Shown here one piece after another: positions 1-10,399 of a stretch of 64,000 bases of DNA. The translations under genes and the position numbers were made by a program. Source of the DNA: Chelativorans sp. J32 (GTDB lineage: Bacteria; Pseudomonadota; Alphaproteobacteria; Rhizobiales; Rhizobiaceae); the NCBI RefSeq assembly GCF_000518985.1, contig NZ_JAEQ01000004.1, forward strand, positions 195,782-259,781, in the 5' to 3' direction. Numbering within the stretch: position 1 is the stretch's first letter; every line of letters begins with the position of its first letter. Below the pieces are notes generated by a model. It was not told where the DNA came from, searched no databases, and worked only from the letters and a program-made list of their open reading frames with translations.

Positions 1-684
1 GCGCTGAGCTTCCGTCGCATGATCGAACGGCACGGCACGCACGCCGCCGTTCGCGCCGCGCTTGCATCGGACCGCCGCTTGCCTTCCGACTGCCGTCATC
101 TTCTGCTCGTTCAGGTGGGAGAGGCTCTTTCCTCAGCCCGTTTTGTACAGGCGCTCATGGGTTCCGAACGCGCGGAAAAACTGACGCGAGAGGCCTGCGT
201 GAAAGCATCGCTGACCCTGATCGATGCCACCGAGCCCCGGGAGCATGCAGCCCTGGTGGAGCATCTGCGGCTGCGCGGAGATCTTACATCCGGGTTCCTC
301 GTACGGGCTGTGACTTACGGCAAGATCGACTTTTTCGGGGTGGCGCTCGTAGCCCTTACAGGCCTGAGCGAGTCACGCGTGCGCTCGGTCCTCTCGCGCG
401 GAAGGGACGGGGCCGTGACAGGACTGCTCGTCAAAGCCGGCCTCAAGCCGGTTACCCATGCGCCGATTCTTGCAGCGCTGAAGATCTGGCGCCAAGTCGC
501 AAACGGAAAACGCGCGGCAGGGCCTCAAGAGGCTTCCTGGCACATGCTGAAAGCCCTGGAGGGCAATCCGAAAACCCTGGAAGACCCGACCGGTACCGCG
601 CTCACCACTCTGCTGCGCCGTATCCACCTCGATGCGATGCGGCAGAACGCGCGTCAGCAGGCTCTGACGCTGGTGGCGGCGTGA
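1..684 (+). CDS. DUF2336 domain protein, 5' end outside the window
   Basis: The frame is open from the first base, so the N-terminus lies upstream of the window; 227 codons are visible, ending at TGA 682-684. The alpha-helical sequence has the look of the DUF2336 family, which is common in Hyphomicrobiales and has no settled function. There are no membrane segments and no catalytic motif that I can see. An internal ATG at base 19 exists, but nothing marks it as the true start. The gene converges on parE across an 81-bp gap. The family call rests on general resemblance only. Confidence 0.6.
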   Translation, partial: ALSFRRMIERHGTHAAVRAALASDRRLPSDCRHLLLVQVGEALSSARFVQALMGSERAEKLTREACVKASLTLIDATEPREHAALVEHLRLRGDLTSGFLVRAVTYGKIDFFGVALVALTGLSESRVRSVLSRGRDGAVTGLLVKAGLKPVTHAPILAALKIWRQVANGKRAAGPQEASWHMLKALEGNPKTLEDPTGTALTTLLRRIHLDAMRQNARQQALTLVAA

Positions 685-765
685 CGCTGGGCCAATAAAG
701 AACGGGATGGCCTCGGAGAGCAGTGCAGGCGCTTGGCTATCGGTTTTTGACCCCGACCGCCCCCC

Positions 766-2814
766 CTAGATATCCAGATCTTCGACGAACTCCGCATTTT
801 CCTGGATGAAGCGGAAACGGGCCTCGGGTTTCGTTCCCATCAGGGCATCGACTGCGCTGTTGGTGGCCTCAGGACTATCAAGGACCTCCACGCGAAGAAG
901 CGTGCGATGTTTCGGGTCCATGGTCGTTTCCTTAAGCTGAGCCGGCATCATTTCGCCAAGGCCCTTGAAGCGGCCGATCTCGACCTTGCCCCTGCCGGTG
1001 AATTCCGTTCGCAGGAGTTCGTCCTTATGCGCGTCATCACGGGCATACATGGTCTTGCCGCCCTGGCTGATGCGGTAAAGGGGCGGCACGGCCAGAAAGA
1101 GATGGCCGTTCGTGATGAGCTGCGGCATCTCCTGATAAAAGAAGGTGATGAGCAGCGAAGCGATATGCGCGCCGTCGACGTCGGCGTCCGTCATGATGAT
1201 CACGCGCTCGTAGCGTAGGTCGTCTTCCCGGTATTTGGAACGCGTGCCGCAACCGAGCGCCTGGATGAGGTCGGTGATCGTCTGATTGGCGGCAAGCTTG
1301 CCCGATCCGGCGCTGGCGACGTTAAGGATCTTGCCGCGCAAGGGAAGGACGGCCTGGGTGGCGCGATCGCGTGCCTGCTTGGCCGAGCCACCGGCGGAAT
1401 CTCCCTCGACGATGAAGATCTCGGCACCGGCTGCAGCGCCCACCGTGCAGTCTGCGAGTTTGCCGGGCAGGCGCAGCTTGCGCACCGCGGACTTGCGGCT
1501 CACCTCTTTTTCCTGCCGGCGCTTTAAGCGCTCGTCTGCGCGCGCGATCACCCAGTCCAGCAGCTTCGAGGCCTCGGCCGGATTGTCGGCGAGCCAATGG
1601 TCGAACGGGTCGCGGACCGCGTTCTCGACGATCCGCATGGCAGCGGCGGTGGCGAGCTTGTCCTTCGTCTGGCCGACGAATTCCGGTTCGCGCACGAAGA
1701 CCGAGAGCATGCCGGCGGCCGAGATCATCACATCCTCGGCTGTGACGATGGAGGCGCGCTTGTTGCCGGTAAGATCGGCATAGCCGCGCAGGCCCCTCAG
1801 AAGCGCGTTACGGAAGCCCTGTTCATGAGTGCCGCCCTCAGGCGTTGGAATCGTATTGCAGTAGGAGTTGAGGAAGGCGTCGCCGCCATACCAGGTGACC
1901 GCCCATTCCACGGCACCATGGCCGCCTTGTTTCTCGCTCTTGCCGGCGAAAACTTCCTTCGTGACCTGGAACTCGCCGTCGATGCTCGCGGCGAGGTAAT
2001 CTTTGAGGCCACCCGGGAAATGGAAGACAGCTTTTTCGGGGGTCTCGTCCTTTTCCTTGATGAGCGAGGGGGCACAATTCCAGCGAATCTCGACGCCGCC
2101 GAAGAGATAGGCCTTGGAGCGCGTCATCCGGTAGAGGCGGGCGGGCTCAAATTTGGCGTCGGCGCCGAAAATCTGCGGGTCGGGCTTAAAGCGCGTGCGC
2201 GTGCCGCGGCGGTTGTGAACCTCCCCCACATTTTCAAGCGGCCCCAGCGGGTGCCCGCGCGAAAAACGCTGGCGGTACAGCTGGCGCCCGCGCGCCACCT
2301 CCACTTCGAGCGATTCCGACAAGGCGTTGACGACCGAAACGCCGACGCCGTGCAGGCCGCCCGAGGTTTCGTAGACCTTGGAATCGAATTTGCCGCCCGA
2401 ATGGAGCGTCGTCATGATCACTTCAAGGGCGGACTTGTTCTTGAACTTGGGGTGCGGATCGATCGGAATGCCGCGGCCATTGTCAGTGACCGTGAGGAAG
2501 CCGTCCTCGGAAAGATCGACCTCGATGAAGGTCGCGTGGCCGGCCACGGCTTCGTCCATGGAGTTGTCGATCACCTCGGCGAAGAGATGATGCAGGGCCT
2601 TGTCGTCCGTGCCGCCAATATACATGCCGGGGCGCCGTCGCACCGGCTCCAGGCCCTCCAGAACCTCAATGTCCGCCGCGCTGTAGCTGTCGCTCCCGTC
2701 ACGCGCCTGGGAAGGGGCGCGCTGCGGCTTGCTCGCCGCGATGGGATCCGGCTGCTTGATCCGCTCAGCGCTGGAGGAGCCAAGCGTTCCAAAGAGGTCG
2801 TTGCTATCGTCCAT
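766..2814 (-). CDS. parE: DNA topoisomerase IV subunit B (ParE)
   Basis: This is the ATPase subunit of topoisomerase IV, which works with ParC to unlink daughter chromosomes. The 682-residue protein has a GHKL ATPase domain (EVIDNSMDE near residue 80, DNGRGIP near 112, GGLHGVGVSVVN near 153). It then has the transducer, a TOPRIM domain (EGDSAGGSAK, DADVDGAHI) and the C-terminal RFKGLGEM motif. The length fits ParE rather than the roughly 800-residue GyrB. ATG 2814 was chosen over an in-frame ATG 12 codons upstream because a GGGGAAGA Shine-Dalgarno site precedes it and the protein then begins MDDSNDLF. Confidence 0.95.
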   Translation of the reverse strand: MDDSNDLFGTLGSSSAERIKQPDPIAASKPQRAPSQARDGSDSYSAADIEVLEGLEPVRRRPGMYIGGTDDKALHHLFAEVIDNSMDEAVAGHATFIEVDLSEDGFLTVTDNGRGIPIDPHPKFKNKSALEVIMTTLHSGGKFDSKVYETSGGLHGVGVSVVNALSESLEVEVARGRQLYRQRFSRGHPLGPLENVGEVHNRRGTRTRFKPDPQIFGADAKFEPARLYRMTRSKAYLFGGVEIRWNCAPSLIKEKDETPEKAVFHFPGGLKDYLAASIDGEFQVTKEVFAGKSEKQGGHGAVEWAVTWYGGDAFLNSYCNTIPTPEGGTHEQGFRNALLRGLRGYADLTGNKRASIVTAEDVMISAAGMLSVFVREPEFVGQTKDKLATAAAMRIVENAVRDPFDHWLADNPAEASKLLDWVIARADERLKRRQEKEVSRKSAVRKLRLPGKLADCTVGAAAGAEIFIVEGDSAGGSAKQARDRATQAVLPLRGKILNVASAGSGKLAANQTITDLIQALGCGTRSKYREDDLRYERVIIMTDADVDGAHIASLLITFFYQEMPQLITNGHLFLAVPPLYRISQGGKTMYARDDAHKDELLRTEFTGRGKVEIGRFKGLGEMMPAQLKETTMDPKHRTLLRVEVLDSPEATNSAVDALMGTKPEARFRFIQENAEFVEDLDI

Positions 2815-3010
2815 CGAAAGTCTTCTTCCCCATGCGCGCCCACGAATCACATCGAGTTTGCCATGGATTTCATGGCAAAGCGAAGGCCCGTTCCGGTTCC
2901 GTTCGGTAGTTGTGAACGGCTCTTATCGGAAGAACCGCCGTTAGCCAACCCGATAATGCGGCGCATTCCTTAACGGAGTGCACCGCATTTGTTAACCTTT
3001 CGGGTGGCGA

Positions 3011-5815
3011 TCAGCTGGCGAGCGCTTCGATGGGTGGGCAGGCGCAGACAAGGTTACGGTCGCCGGCGACATTGTCGACCCGGGAGACCGGCGGCCAGTA
3101 TTTTGCTGCCCAGTCCATGCTGCCCGAGGGGAAGGCTGCGTCCGTGCGGGTATAGGGATGCGTCCAATTTTCCGCCGTTAACTCAGCCGCCGTATGGGGA
3201 GCGTTGACGAGCGGATTGTCGTCCTTCGGCCACTCGCCCCTCTCCACGCGCCGGGCTTCCTCGGCGATGGAGATCATCGCGTCGCAGAAGCGGTCTATCT
3301 CGCCCTTAGGCTCCGATTCCGTTGGTTCCACCATGAGTGTCCCGGCCACAGGCCAGGACATGGTGGGGGCATGGAAACCGTAGTCGATGAGGCGCTTCGC
3401 AATGTCTTCCACCGTGATCCCTGCGCGATCTTTGAGAACGCGGGTGTCCAGGATGCATTCATGCGCGACGCGCCCGTTGCGGCCCTTGTAGAGCACCGGA
3501 TAGTGAGCCTTGAGCCGCTCGGCGATGTAGTTGGCGTTGAGGATCGCCATCTCGGTCGCACGTTTCAGGCCGGCGGCGCCCATCATGCGGATATACATCC
3601 AGGTGATGGGCAGGATCGAGGCGCTGCCGAAGGGGGCTGCCGCAACCGCATCGCCGGACCCGAGCTCCACATGGCCGGGCAGGAACGGTTTCAGGTGCTC
3701 CTTCACGCCGATCGGGCCGATACCGGGGCCTCCGCCGCCATGGGGAATGCAGAACGTCTTGTGCAGGTTCATGTGGCAGACGTCGGCACCCAGATCGCCG
3801 GGCCGCGCGAGGCCCACCAGCGCGTTCAGGTTCGCTCCGTCGAGATAGACCTGCCCGCCATGCTCATGAATGACCGCGCACATGTCGCGCACACCCTCCT
3901 CGAACACGCCATGGGTAGAGGGATAGGTGATCATCAGGGCGGCAAGCCGCGTCGCATGCTCGGCGGCCTTCGCCTTGAGGTCCTCCACATCGATATCGCC
4001 ATCATCCGTGCAACGGACAACCACGACCCTCATGCCCGCCATCGCGGCGGAGGCGGGATTGGTGCCGTGAGCTGACGAAGGAATGAGGCAGACATCGCGA
4101 TGGCCTTCGCCACGCTCGCGGAAATAGCGGCGGATGGCGAGCAGCCCGGCATACTCGCCCTGACTGCCCGCATTGGGCTGCAGCGAGACGGCGTGGAAGC
4201 CGGTGATTTCCGCCAGCCAACCCTCAAGTTCGTGGATCATGCGGCGGAAGCCCACCGTGTGCTCCTCGGGCGCGAAGGGGTGTAGCCCGTTCACCTCGGG
4301 CCAGCTCACCGGCATCATTTCCGCCGCCGCATTGAGCTTCATGGTGCAGGAGCCGAGCGGGATCATGGCCCGGTCGAGCGCCAGATCCTTGTCGGCCAGC
4401 CTGCGCAGGAAGCGCATCATCTCCGTTTCCGAACGATGTTCGTGGAACACGGGCTGGGTGAGGAAATGTTGGCCGCGGGGCGCAGCCGCCGCGAGCGTGG
4501 CAGCTTCGGATGGGACGGAAATGCCGAAGAGGGAGGCGATCGCCTGAAGATCCGCTTCTGTGGAGGTCTCGTCGAAGGCGACGCCGATGCGATCCGCGTC
4601 GATGACGCGAAGCAGCCGACCCGACTTCTCGGCTTCCGCCGCGATGGCTTCGGTCCTGCCCGGAACACTGACCGTGATCGTGTCGAAGATCTTCTCACCT
4701 GCGAGCTTCAGTCCGGCGGCTTTGAGCCCGGCATGGAGGCGGGCGGCAAGCCCGTGAACATGCGTAGCGATGGCCTTCAGCCCCTCGGGTCCGTGCCAGA
4801 CGGCGTAGGCTGCTGCCATATTGGCGAGCAGCGCCTGCGCGGTGCAGATATTGGAAGTCGCCTTATCGCGGCGGATATGCTGCTCGCGCGTTTGCAGGGC
4901 GAGGCGGTAACCGGGACGGCCATGGGCATCCACGGATTGGCCGACGAGACGGCCCGGCATGAGGCGCGTGAGCCGATCCGAGACGGCGCAATAGGCAGCA
5001 TGTGGCCCGCCGAATCCCATGGGAACACCGAAACGCTGCATCGAACCCACCGCGATCTCCGCGCCAAGGCTTGCCGGCGTTTCGCTAAGGAGCAGTCCCA
5101 GCGGATCGGCCACGAAGATGACGATGATGTCCTTTGTCTTCGCCTCGCGGATGAGGGCGGAATGATCATGATAGACGCCATAGGTGTCCGCCCATGGAAT
5201 GACGAGAGCGAACGTATCGCTGTCGAGCTGGCCATTGGCGGCGATCTCGATCCCGAGCGGCTCGGCACGCGTCTTCACCACATCCTGGGTTTGCGGGTTC
5301 AAGGCACCCGCAATCACCAGCCTGTTGCGGCTGCTGCGATGGTGGCGCCAGGCAATCCCGACAGCCTCCGCCGCAGCAGTGGCTTCGTCCAACAGGGAGG
5401 CGGAGGCGACGGGAAGGCCCGTCAATTCCGTCACCAGCGTCTGGAAATGAAAGAGCATCTCCAGACGTCCCTGGCTGATCTCCGATTGGTACGGCGTATA
5501 GGCCGTGTACCAGGCCGGGTTCTCAAAGAGATTGCGCTGGATGACCGGCGGCACGTGGCAGCCATGATAGCCTGCGCCGATGAAGCTCTTCAGAACCTTG
5601 TTGTCCCGCATATGCGCTTGCAGCTCGGCAAGCGCCTCGGCCTCGCTCGCCGGCGGCGGCAGGTCGAGCGCGCGGTCAAGTCGAATCGAGTTCGGCACGG
5701 CCTGGCTGATCAGCGTCTCCAGCGAGGGCAGCCCCAGCGATGCGAGCATCGCCTTGGTTTCATCGGCACGGGGGCCGATATGGCGGGCGGAAAAGGGGGC
5801 GGTAGAAGACGTCAT
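3011..5815 (-). CDS. gcvP: Glycine dehydrogenase (decarboxylating), P protein
   Basis: This is the PLP-dependent decarboxylase of the glycine cleavage system. It removes CO2 from glycine and passes the aminomethyl group to lipoyl-GcvH. The 934-residue protein is the single-chain form, with both halves fused, unlike the split GcvPA/GcvPB of Gram-positive bacteria. The PLP lysine is K686 in [16 protein letters not shown], next to the glycine-rich loop. The start has an AGGAAA ribosome site. It is the last gene of gcvT-gcvH-gcvP, 79 bp after gcvH, and is expected to be controlled by the glycine riboswitch upstream of gcvT. Confidence 0.97.
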   Translation of the reverse strand: MTSSTAPFSARHIGPRADETKAMLASLGLPSLETLISQAVPNSIRLDRALDLPPPASEAEALAELQAHMRDNKVLKSFIGAGYHGCHVPPVIQRNLFENPAWYTAYTPYQSEISQGRLEMLFHFQTLVTELTGLPVASASLLDEATAAAEAVGIAWRHHRSSRNRLVIAGALNPQTQDVVKTRAEPLGIEIAANGQLDSDTFALVIPWADTYGVYHDHSALIREAKTKDIIVIFVADPLGLLLSETPASLGAEIAVGSMQRFGVPMGFGGPHAAYCAVSDRLTRLMPGRLVGQSVDAHGRPGYRLALQTREQHIRRDKATSNICTAQALLANMAAAYAVWHGPEGLKAIATHVHGLAARLHAGLKAAGLKLAGEKIFDTITVSVPGRTEAIAAEAEKSGRLLRVIDADRIGVAFDETSTEADLQAIASLFGISVPSEAATLAAAAPRGQHFLTQPVFHEHRSETEMMRFLRRLADKDLALDRAMIPLGSCTMKLNAAAEMMPVSWPEVNGLHPFAPEEHTVGFRRMIHELEGWLAEITGFHAVSLQPNAGSQGEYAGLLAIRRYFRERGEGHRDVCLIPSSAHGTNPASAAMAGMRVVVVRCTDDGDIDVEDLKAKAAEHATRLAALMITYPSTHGVFEEGVRDMCAVIHEHGGQVYLDGANLNALVGLARPGDLGADVCHMNLHKTFCIPHGGGGPGIGPIGVKEHLKPFLPGHVELGSGDAVAAAPFGSASILPITWMYIRMMGAAGLKRATEMAILNANYIAERLKAHYPVLYKGRNGRVAHECILDTRVLKDRAGITVEDIAKRLIDYGFHAPTMSWPVAGTLMVEPTESEPKGEIDRFCDAMISIAEEARRVERGEWPKDDNPLVNAPHTAAELTAENWTHPYTRTDAAFPSGSMDWAAKYWPPVSRVDNVAGDRNLVCACPPIEALAS

Positions 5816-5894
5816 GAGATGTTTCCTATTCGCAGATGCGCCTCATGGGGAACCGGGAGATAAGGGCGATCTGCTCCATTTCTTCTATATGGGG

Positions 5895-6263
5895 CTAGGC
5901 GATGCTCGCCTTATAGGCGGCTTCGTCCATCAGGCCTTCGAGCTCGCTTTCGTCGGCAAGCTTCATCTTCCATAGCCAGCCGTCACCCATCGCTGAGCTG
6001 TTGACGAGGGCAGGCTCGCTGGAAAGCGCCTGGTTCACCTCCGTCACTTCACCGTCGACAGGAGCGTAGACATCGGAGGCCGCCTTGACGGATTCGACGA
6101 CCACGGCGGTGTCGCCTTTTTTGAGGGCCTTGCCCACTTCCGGCAATTCGACAAACACCAGGTCACCAAGCTGTTCCTGGGCGTAGTCGGTGATGCCCAC
6201 GGTCGCCGTGCCGTCCTCAACACGGAGCCATTCGTGGTCGGACGTGAAATAGGTCTTGCTCAT
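5895..6263 (-). CDS. gcvH: Glycine cleavage system H protein
   Basis: This is the 122-residue lipoyl carrier that shuttles the aminomethyl intermediate between GcvP, GcvT and lipoamide dehydrogenase. The lipoylated lysine is K60 in VESVKAASD, and the protein starts with the family's typical [14 protein letters not shown] longer in-frame extension upstream overlaps gcvT and has no family match, so ATG 6263 is preferred. It lies 4 bp after gcvT. Its lipoyl group would come from octanoyl transfer by LipB, encoded at 36925-37707. Confidence 0.97.
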   Translation of the reverse strand: MSKTYFTSDHEWLRVEDGTATVGITDYAQEQLGDLVFVELPEVGKALKKGDTAVVVESVKAASDVYAPVDGEVTEVNQALSSEPALVNSSAMGDGWLWKMKLADESELEGLMDEAAYKASIA

Positions 6264-6267
6264 CTTG

Positions 6268-7362
6268 TTATCCTTTGCGGTAGCGATGGGGCGTGAAGGG
6301 AAGGGCGTAAATGGCGACCGGCAGCCGGTTTTCGCGAACCTGCGCCTCGAGCATCGTGCCGGACTCGCGGTAGGCGGGGGCGACATAGCCCATGGCGATG
6401 GGATAACCGGCGGACGGGCCGAAGCCGCCGGATGTTACCTGGCCTACAATTTCGCCCTTTTCGTTCAGGAGCTTGGCGCCGGCGCGGATAGGCTGGCGCC
6501 CTTCCGGCTTGAGGCCGACGCGCACGTGGCGGGGACCTTCGGCGATGATGCGTCGCAACGCGTCCGCTCCGACGAAGTCTCCGGCTTCGCGCAGCTTCTT
6601 CGGAATGGCCCAAAGGATGGCTGCGCTTACCGGGTCGGTGTCCTCGTCCAGGTCCTGACCGTGCAAACAAAGCCCAGCTTCCAGCCGAAGACTGTCGCGC
6701 GCAGCAAGGCCGATCCACATGACACGGTCGTCCGCAAGAAGCTTCTCGGCAAAATTCCGCGCTTCCTCTGGAGGCAGCGCGATTTCGAATCCATCTTCGC
6801 CGGTGTAGCCGGAGCGCGCCGCGAACCAGTTTTCGCGTGGTTCCGCGGCGGTCATGAAGGTGAGGTCGGTAAGGTCCAGGCCTGCGCCGACCAGCACGCT
6901 TTCTGCCTCCGGGCCTTGCAAGGCGAGAAGGACGCGATCCAGAGCCTCGATCGCCACATCGAAGTCACCTGCGATGGCGCGGAAATGAGCCTCATCCTTT
7001 GCGGCATTCCCGGCATTGGCCACCACCATGAAGCGGTCCGGGCCGAGCCGGGTGACGATCAGATCGTCGATGATGCCGGCATTCTCATTGAGGAGGATCG
7101 TGTATTTCGACGTGCCCGGCTGCAACGCAGCCGCATCCAACGGACAAGCGCGGGAAAGGAAGGCGGCGGCATCTTTTCCTTCCATCGCAAAAAGCTGCAT
7201 GTGGGAGATATCGAAAAGGCCCGCCTCTTGCCGGGTATGAAGATGCTCCTTCATCACGCCTGCGGGATAGGTAAGCGGCATGCGCCAGCCAGCGAAGGCG
7301 CCGAAGCGCGCGCCCGCTTCCTCATGCAGGGATTCGAGTGGAAGATGTTTCAGGTCGCTCAT
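6268..7362 (-). CDS. gcvT: Aminomethyltransferase, glycine cleavage T protein
   Basis: GcvT transfers the one-carbon unit from aminomethyl-GcvH to tetrahydrofolate and releases ammonia. The 364-residue protein has the usual folate-binding aminomethyltransferase domain ([12 protein letters not shown] near the N-terminus, [15 protein letters not shown] in the C-terminal third). ATG 7362 has a clear GGAGG site; an upstream ATG at 7398 lacks one. It is the first gene of the operon. The leader between 7363 and about 7600 carries a tandem glycine riboswitch, so glycine should induce all three genes. Confidence 0.96.
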   Translation of the reverse strand: MSDLKHLPLESLHEEAGARFGAFAGWRMPLTYPAGVMKEHLHTRQEAGLFDISHMQLFAMEGKDAAAFLSRACPLDAAALQPGTSKYTILLNENAGIIDDLIVTRLGPDRFMVVANAGNAAKDEAHFRAIAGDFDVAIEALDRVLLALQGPEAESVLVGAGLDLTDLTFMTAAEPRENWFAARSGYTGEDGFEIALPPEEARNFAEKLLADDRVMWIGLAARDSLRLEAGLCLHGQDLDEDTDPVSAAILWAIPKKLREAGDFVGADALRRIIAEGPRHVRVGLKPEGRQPIRAGAKLLNEKGEIVGQVTSGGFGPSAGYPIAMGYVAPAYRESGTMLEAQVRENRLPVAIYALPFTPHRYRKG

Positions 7363-7404
7363 CAGGCCTCCAAAGCTGCACCGACGCTGCTTGCGCAACG
7401 CATC

Positions 7405-7590
7405 CGTGCCCCTCTGTCGGAAGCCTGAGAGACTCGCGCACCGGACCTATCGGCAGCGCTTACACCTTCGGCGCGGGGAATATCCCCGACTTTCCAGAGC
7501 GTCTAACCCGTCCGCGGTTCTTTTGCCTGAGAGATTTCGGGCGATTTCCCCTTCGGCGGCAGCGTCGCTGCTCTCTCCCACGGACAGGCA
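7405..7590 (-). promoter_or_regulatory. Tandem glycine riboswitch in the gcvT leader
   Basis: Read on the minus strand, two aptamers follow each other. The first (about 7590-7510) has GGGAGAGAG, then GCCGCCGAAGGGG, then TCTCTCAGGC. The second (about 7505-7405) has GCTCTGGAAAG, GCGCCGAAGGTG and again GTCTCTCAGGC. The repeated CTCTCAGGC and CGCCGAAGG elements are hallmarks of the cooperative two-aptamer glycine riboswitch. It lies about 45 bases before gcvT, which suggests control of expression by glycine. The exact edges are approximate. Confidence 0.93.
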
Positions 7591-7613
7591 GGATTTCTCC
7601 TGCGACGTGGCGA

Positions 7614-7642
7614 TACCTAGCGCAGCCGCATCGCTTTGTCAC
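7614..7642 (-). promoter_or_regulatory. Likely sigma-70 promoter of the gcv operon
   Basis: On the minus strand, GTGACA (7642-7637) is followed after 17 bp by TAGGTA (7619-7614), just upstream of the first riboswitch aptamer. The position is right for the leader transcript. The hexamers are imperfect, so this is an inference. Confidence 0.5.
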
Positions 7643-7691
7643 CTGCCTGCATGCAATGTCGGAACACTTCTTTGTGGGGGATCCTTATGCC

Positions 7692-8144
7692 TCAGCTTTG
7701 GCGTAAGGCGCGGCGAGCCGCTGCTTCCAATGCCTGGAGAAAAGCGCTGCGATCCTTGGCGGTGAAACCGGGATTGTAGCCCTTGATCTCACCCGCCTCC
7801 CGCAGATCCTGCTTCAGGTTCCGCATGGCGACGTCCATGCCAATGCTTTCTCGGGTAAAGGAACGTCCTGTCGGCCCAAGCACCTGCAGGTGCTTCTCGA
7901 CCAGTCTTGCGGCGAGAGGAACATCGGCGGTGACCGCGATATCGCCGGCAGACGCATTTTCAACGATCCAATCATCGGCCGCGTCGGCCTTTCCGGGAAC
8001 CACGACATGGCGAATCATCGGATCTCGGGAGGGACGCAGTCCACCATTCGAGACAAAGACGACAGGCAAGCCGTGGCGCGCGGCAACGCGCGTGACCTCT
8101 TCTTTAACGGGGCAGGCATCGGCATCGACATAGATTGTGGGCAC
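7692..8144 (-). CDS. YaiI/YqxD family protein (DUF188)
   Basis: This 150-residue protein belongs to the conserved UPF0178 (YaiI/YqxD) family, which has a PIN-like fold but no firmly assigned role. It starts VPTIYVDADACPVKEEV, the usual family N-terminus, and keeps VVVPGKADAADDWI and DIAVTADVPLA. The start is taken as GTG 8144 because AGGAGAA stands just upstream. Further in-frame sequence to 8396 would run into the divergent pccA and matches nothing. It stands alone between the gcv leader and pccA. Confidence 0.9.
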   Translation of the reverse strand: MPTIYVDADACPVKEEVTRVAARHGLPVVFVSNGGLRPSRDPMIRHVVVPGKADAADDWIVENASAGDIAVTADVPLAARLVEKHLQVLGPTGRSFTRESIGMDVAMRNLKQDLREAGEIKGYNPGFTAKDRSAFLQALEAAARRALRQS

Positions 8145-8304
8145 GCGTGTTCTCCTGCCGGGCAGCCGAACGGATCGAATCGACCCCATGTACGGTGCGA
8201 GCGCCGCGAATGAAATAGCGACGGCGATTGTGCGACCGAACGCACCCGCTTGAGGACTGTGTTGTGAAACCATAGAAAGGATTGTCCGGGAGGGGAAACT
8301 CCGC

Positions 8305-10317
8305 ATGTTCAAGAAGATACTCATTGCCAATCGTGGCGAGATCGCCTGCCGGGTGATCAAGACCGCCCGCCGGATGGGGATCGCAACGGTCGCCATCTAT
8401 TCGGAGGCTGATGCGGACGCGGTGCATGTGGAGATGGCCGATGAGGCGGTGGCGATCGGACCGGCGCCTGCGAGCCAGAGCTACCTCGTGGCGGACAGGA
8501 TCATTGCCGCCTGCAAAGAGACCGGCGCCGAGGCCGTGCATCCGGGTTATGGCTTTCTTTCGGAGAACGCGGATTTCTGTGAGAGACTGGAGGCGGAGGG
8601 GATCGTCTTCATTGGTCCGAAGCCCAAGGCGATCCGCGCGATGGGCGATAAGATCACCTCGAAGAAGATCGCGGCCCAGGCGGGCGTGTCCACCGTGCCC
8701 GGTTTCATGGGCCTGATCAAAGATGCCGCGCACGCGGCAAGGATCGCCGCCGAGATCGGCTATCCGGTGATGATCAAGGCGTCAGCCGGGGGTGGCGGCA
8801 AAGGCATGCGCGTCGCGGGAAACGACGTGGAGGCCCGCGAGGGATTCGAGCGGTCGCGCTCGGAGGCTGCCTCGTCCTTCGGCGACGACCGCATCTTCAT
8901 CGAGAAGTTCATAGAGGAGCCGCGCCATATCGAAATCCAGGTGCTGGCGGATGCCTTCGGCAACTTCATCCATCTGGGCGAGCGCGAATGCTCGATCCAG
9001 CGACGCAACCAGAAGGTCGTTGAAGAGGCGCCGTCACCCTTCCTCGATGAGGCGACGCGTCAGGCCATGGGTTCGCAGGCCGTGGCGCTCGCCAAGGCTG
9101 TGGACTACCAGAGCGCGGGTACGGTGGAGTTCATCGTCGATCGCAATCGGAATTTCTATTTCCTGGAAATGAACACAAGGCTGCAGGTGGAGCATCCGGT
9201 GACGGAGCTCGTGACCGGCATCGATCTCGTCGAGCAGATGATTCGCATTGCGGCAGGTGAAAGACTGCAAATCACCCAGGAAGAGGTGAAGCTCGAAGGG
9301 TGGGCGATCGAGAGCCGGCTTTATGCCGAGGACCCGACCCGCAACTTCCTTCCCTCGATCGGCCGGCTTGCGCGTTACCGCCCGCCGGCGGAAGGCCGAT
9401 ACGGCAGCATTGTGGTGCGTAACGACACCGGCGTGGCCGAAGGGTCGGAGATCTCGATGTTTTATGACCCGATGATCGCCAAGCTCTGCGCCCACGCGCC
9501 GGACCGCCCAGGCGCAATCGATGCGATGGCCGCGGCGCTCGACCGGTTCGTTATCGATGGAATCGCACACAATATCCCTTTTCTCGCGGCGCTCATGCGC
9601 CACCCTCGCTGGCGCGAAGGACGGCTATCGACGGCCTTCATCGCGGAGGAATATCCCGAGGGGTTTTCGATCCCGCGGGCCGGGAAAACCGAGCGCGCCG
9701 TGTTCTGCGCCGTGGCGCTCGCCATCGAGCTGATCCGACGCGACCGGCTCGACCGCTTGCCCGGACGGCTGGGACCGCATTCAGGCGATCTCCGGCGTGA
9801 CTGGGTGGTAAAACTCGATCAGGATTATGTACCGGTCTCGCTGGTGGAAGGAATGATCTCCATTCCGGCCGAACTGGACGTCTCGATCGAGGGCGCCCCT
9901 CCTGTCACGCTCACTTCTTCATGGCGTCCGGGTGAGCCGATCTGGGAAGGCCGCATCGGCCGAAGGGAAATCGCAGTGCAGGTTCGTCCGGTGCTGAACG
10001 GTTATGAGCTTTCCTGGCAGGGTGTGGCCTCCGTGGCGAAAATGATGACGCCGCGCGTCGCCGAACTTGACCGGCTCATGCCGGAACGCGCGACGCCGGA
10101 TACATCCAAGAAGCTGCTTTGCCCCATGCCGGGCCTCGTGGTCTCCATTGCGGTAAAGGAGGGGCAAGAGGTGAAGGCGGGAGAGGTGCTTGCCGTGGTC
10201 GAGGCCATGAAGATGGAAAATGTGCTGCGCGCCGAACGCGATTGCACCATCGCGGCGATCAACGCCGGACCCGGCGACAGCCTGGCCGTCGACGCCGTCA
10301 TCATGGAATTCGCCTGA
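8305..10317 (+). CDS. pccA: Propionyl-CoA carboxylase alpha (biotin) subunit
   Basis: This subunit carries the biotin carboxylase and biotin carrier functions that, with PccB, turn propionyl-CoA into methylmalonyl-CoA. The 670-residue protein begins MFKKILIANRGEIACRV. It has the ATP-grasp glycine-rich loop KASAGGGGKGMR near residue 160, the EMNTRLQVEHPVTE active-site segment near 290, and the biotinyl lysine K636 in EAMKMEN, 34 residues from the C-terminus. The middle BT domain favours PccA over acetyl-CoA or methylcrotonyl carboxylase subunits. pccB is not in this window. BirA (28969) and Mce (31484) act in the same pathway. Confidence 0.9.
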   Translation: MFKKILIANRGEIACRVIKTARRMGIATVAIYSEADADAVHVEMADEAVAIGPAPASQSYLVADRIIAACKETGAEAVHPGYGFLSENADFCERLEAEGIVFIGPKPKAIRAMGDKITSKKIAAQAGVSTVPGFMGLIKDAAHAARIAAEIGYPVMIKASAGGGGKGMRVAGNDVEAREGFERSRSEAASSFGDDRIFIEKFIEEPRHIEIQVLADAFGNFIHLGERECSIQRRNQKVVEEAPSPFLDEATRQAMGSQAVALAKAVDYQSAGTVEFIVDRNRNFYFLEMNTRLQVEHPVTELVTGIDLVEQMIRIAAGERLQITQEEVKLEGWAIESRLYAEDPTRNFLPSIGRLARYRPPAEGRYGSIVVRNDTGVAEGSEISMFYDPMIAKLCAHAPDRPGAIDAMAAALDRFVIDGIAHNIPFLAALMRHPRWREGRLSTAFIAEEYPEGFSIPRAGKTERAVFCAVALAIELIRRDRLDRLPGRLGPHSGDLRRDWVVKLDQDYVPVSLVEGMISIPAELDVSIEGAPPVTLTSSWRPGEPIWEGRIGRREIAVQVRPVLNGYELSWQGVASVAKMMTPRVAELDRLMPERATPDTSKKLLCPMPGLVVSIAVKEGQEVKAGEVLAVVEAMKMENVLRAERDCTIAAINAGPGDSLAVDAVIMEFA

Positions 10318-10399
10318 AGGCCGCGCTCGTTTCTCCGTTTTCAGGAAGGCCGTGAGGCCTTAAAACAAGGCAGCATCCCTCAAGCAAGAGGAACGATCC

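Noticed and set aside
1597-2973. A 458-codon open frame on the plus strand opposite parE
   Set aside because: It is the antisense of strongly conserved parE codons. Its composition is arginine- and alanine-rich and it has no ribosome site.
4436-5863. A 475-codon open frame on the plus strand opposite gcvP
   Set aside because: It arises from high GC content antisense to gcvP and shows no domain.
10345-10370. A short hairpin (AAGGCC-GTGA-GGCCTT) between pccA and the antiporter gene
   Set aside because: No T-run follows on either strand, so it was not called a terminator.
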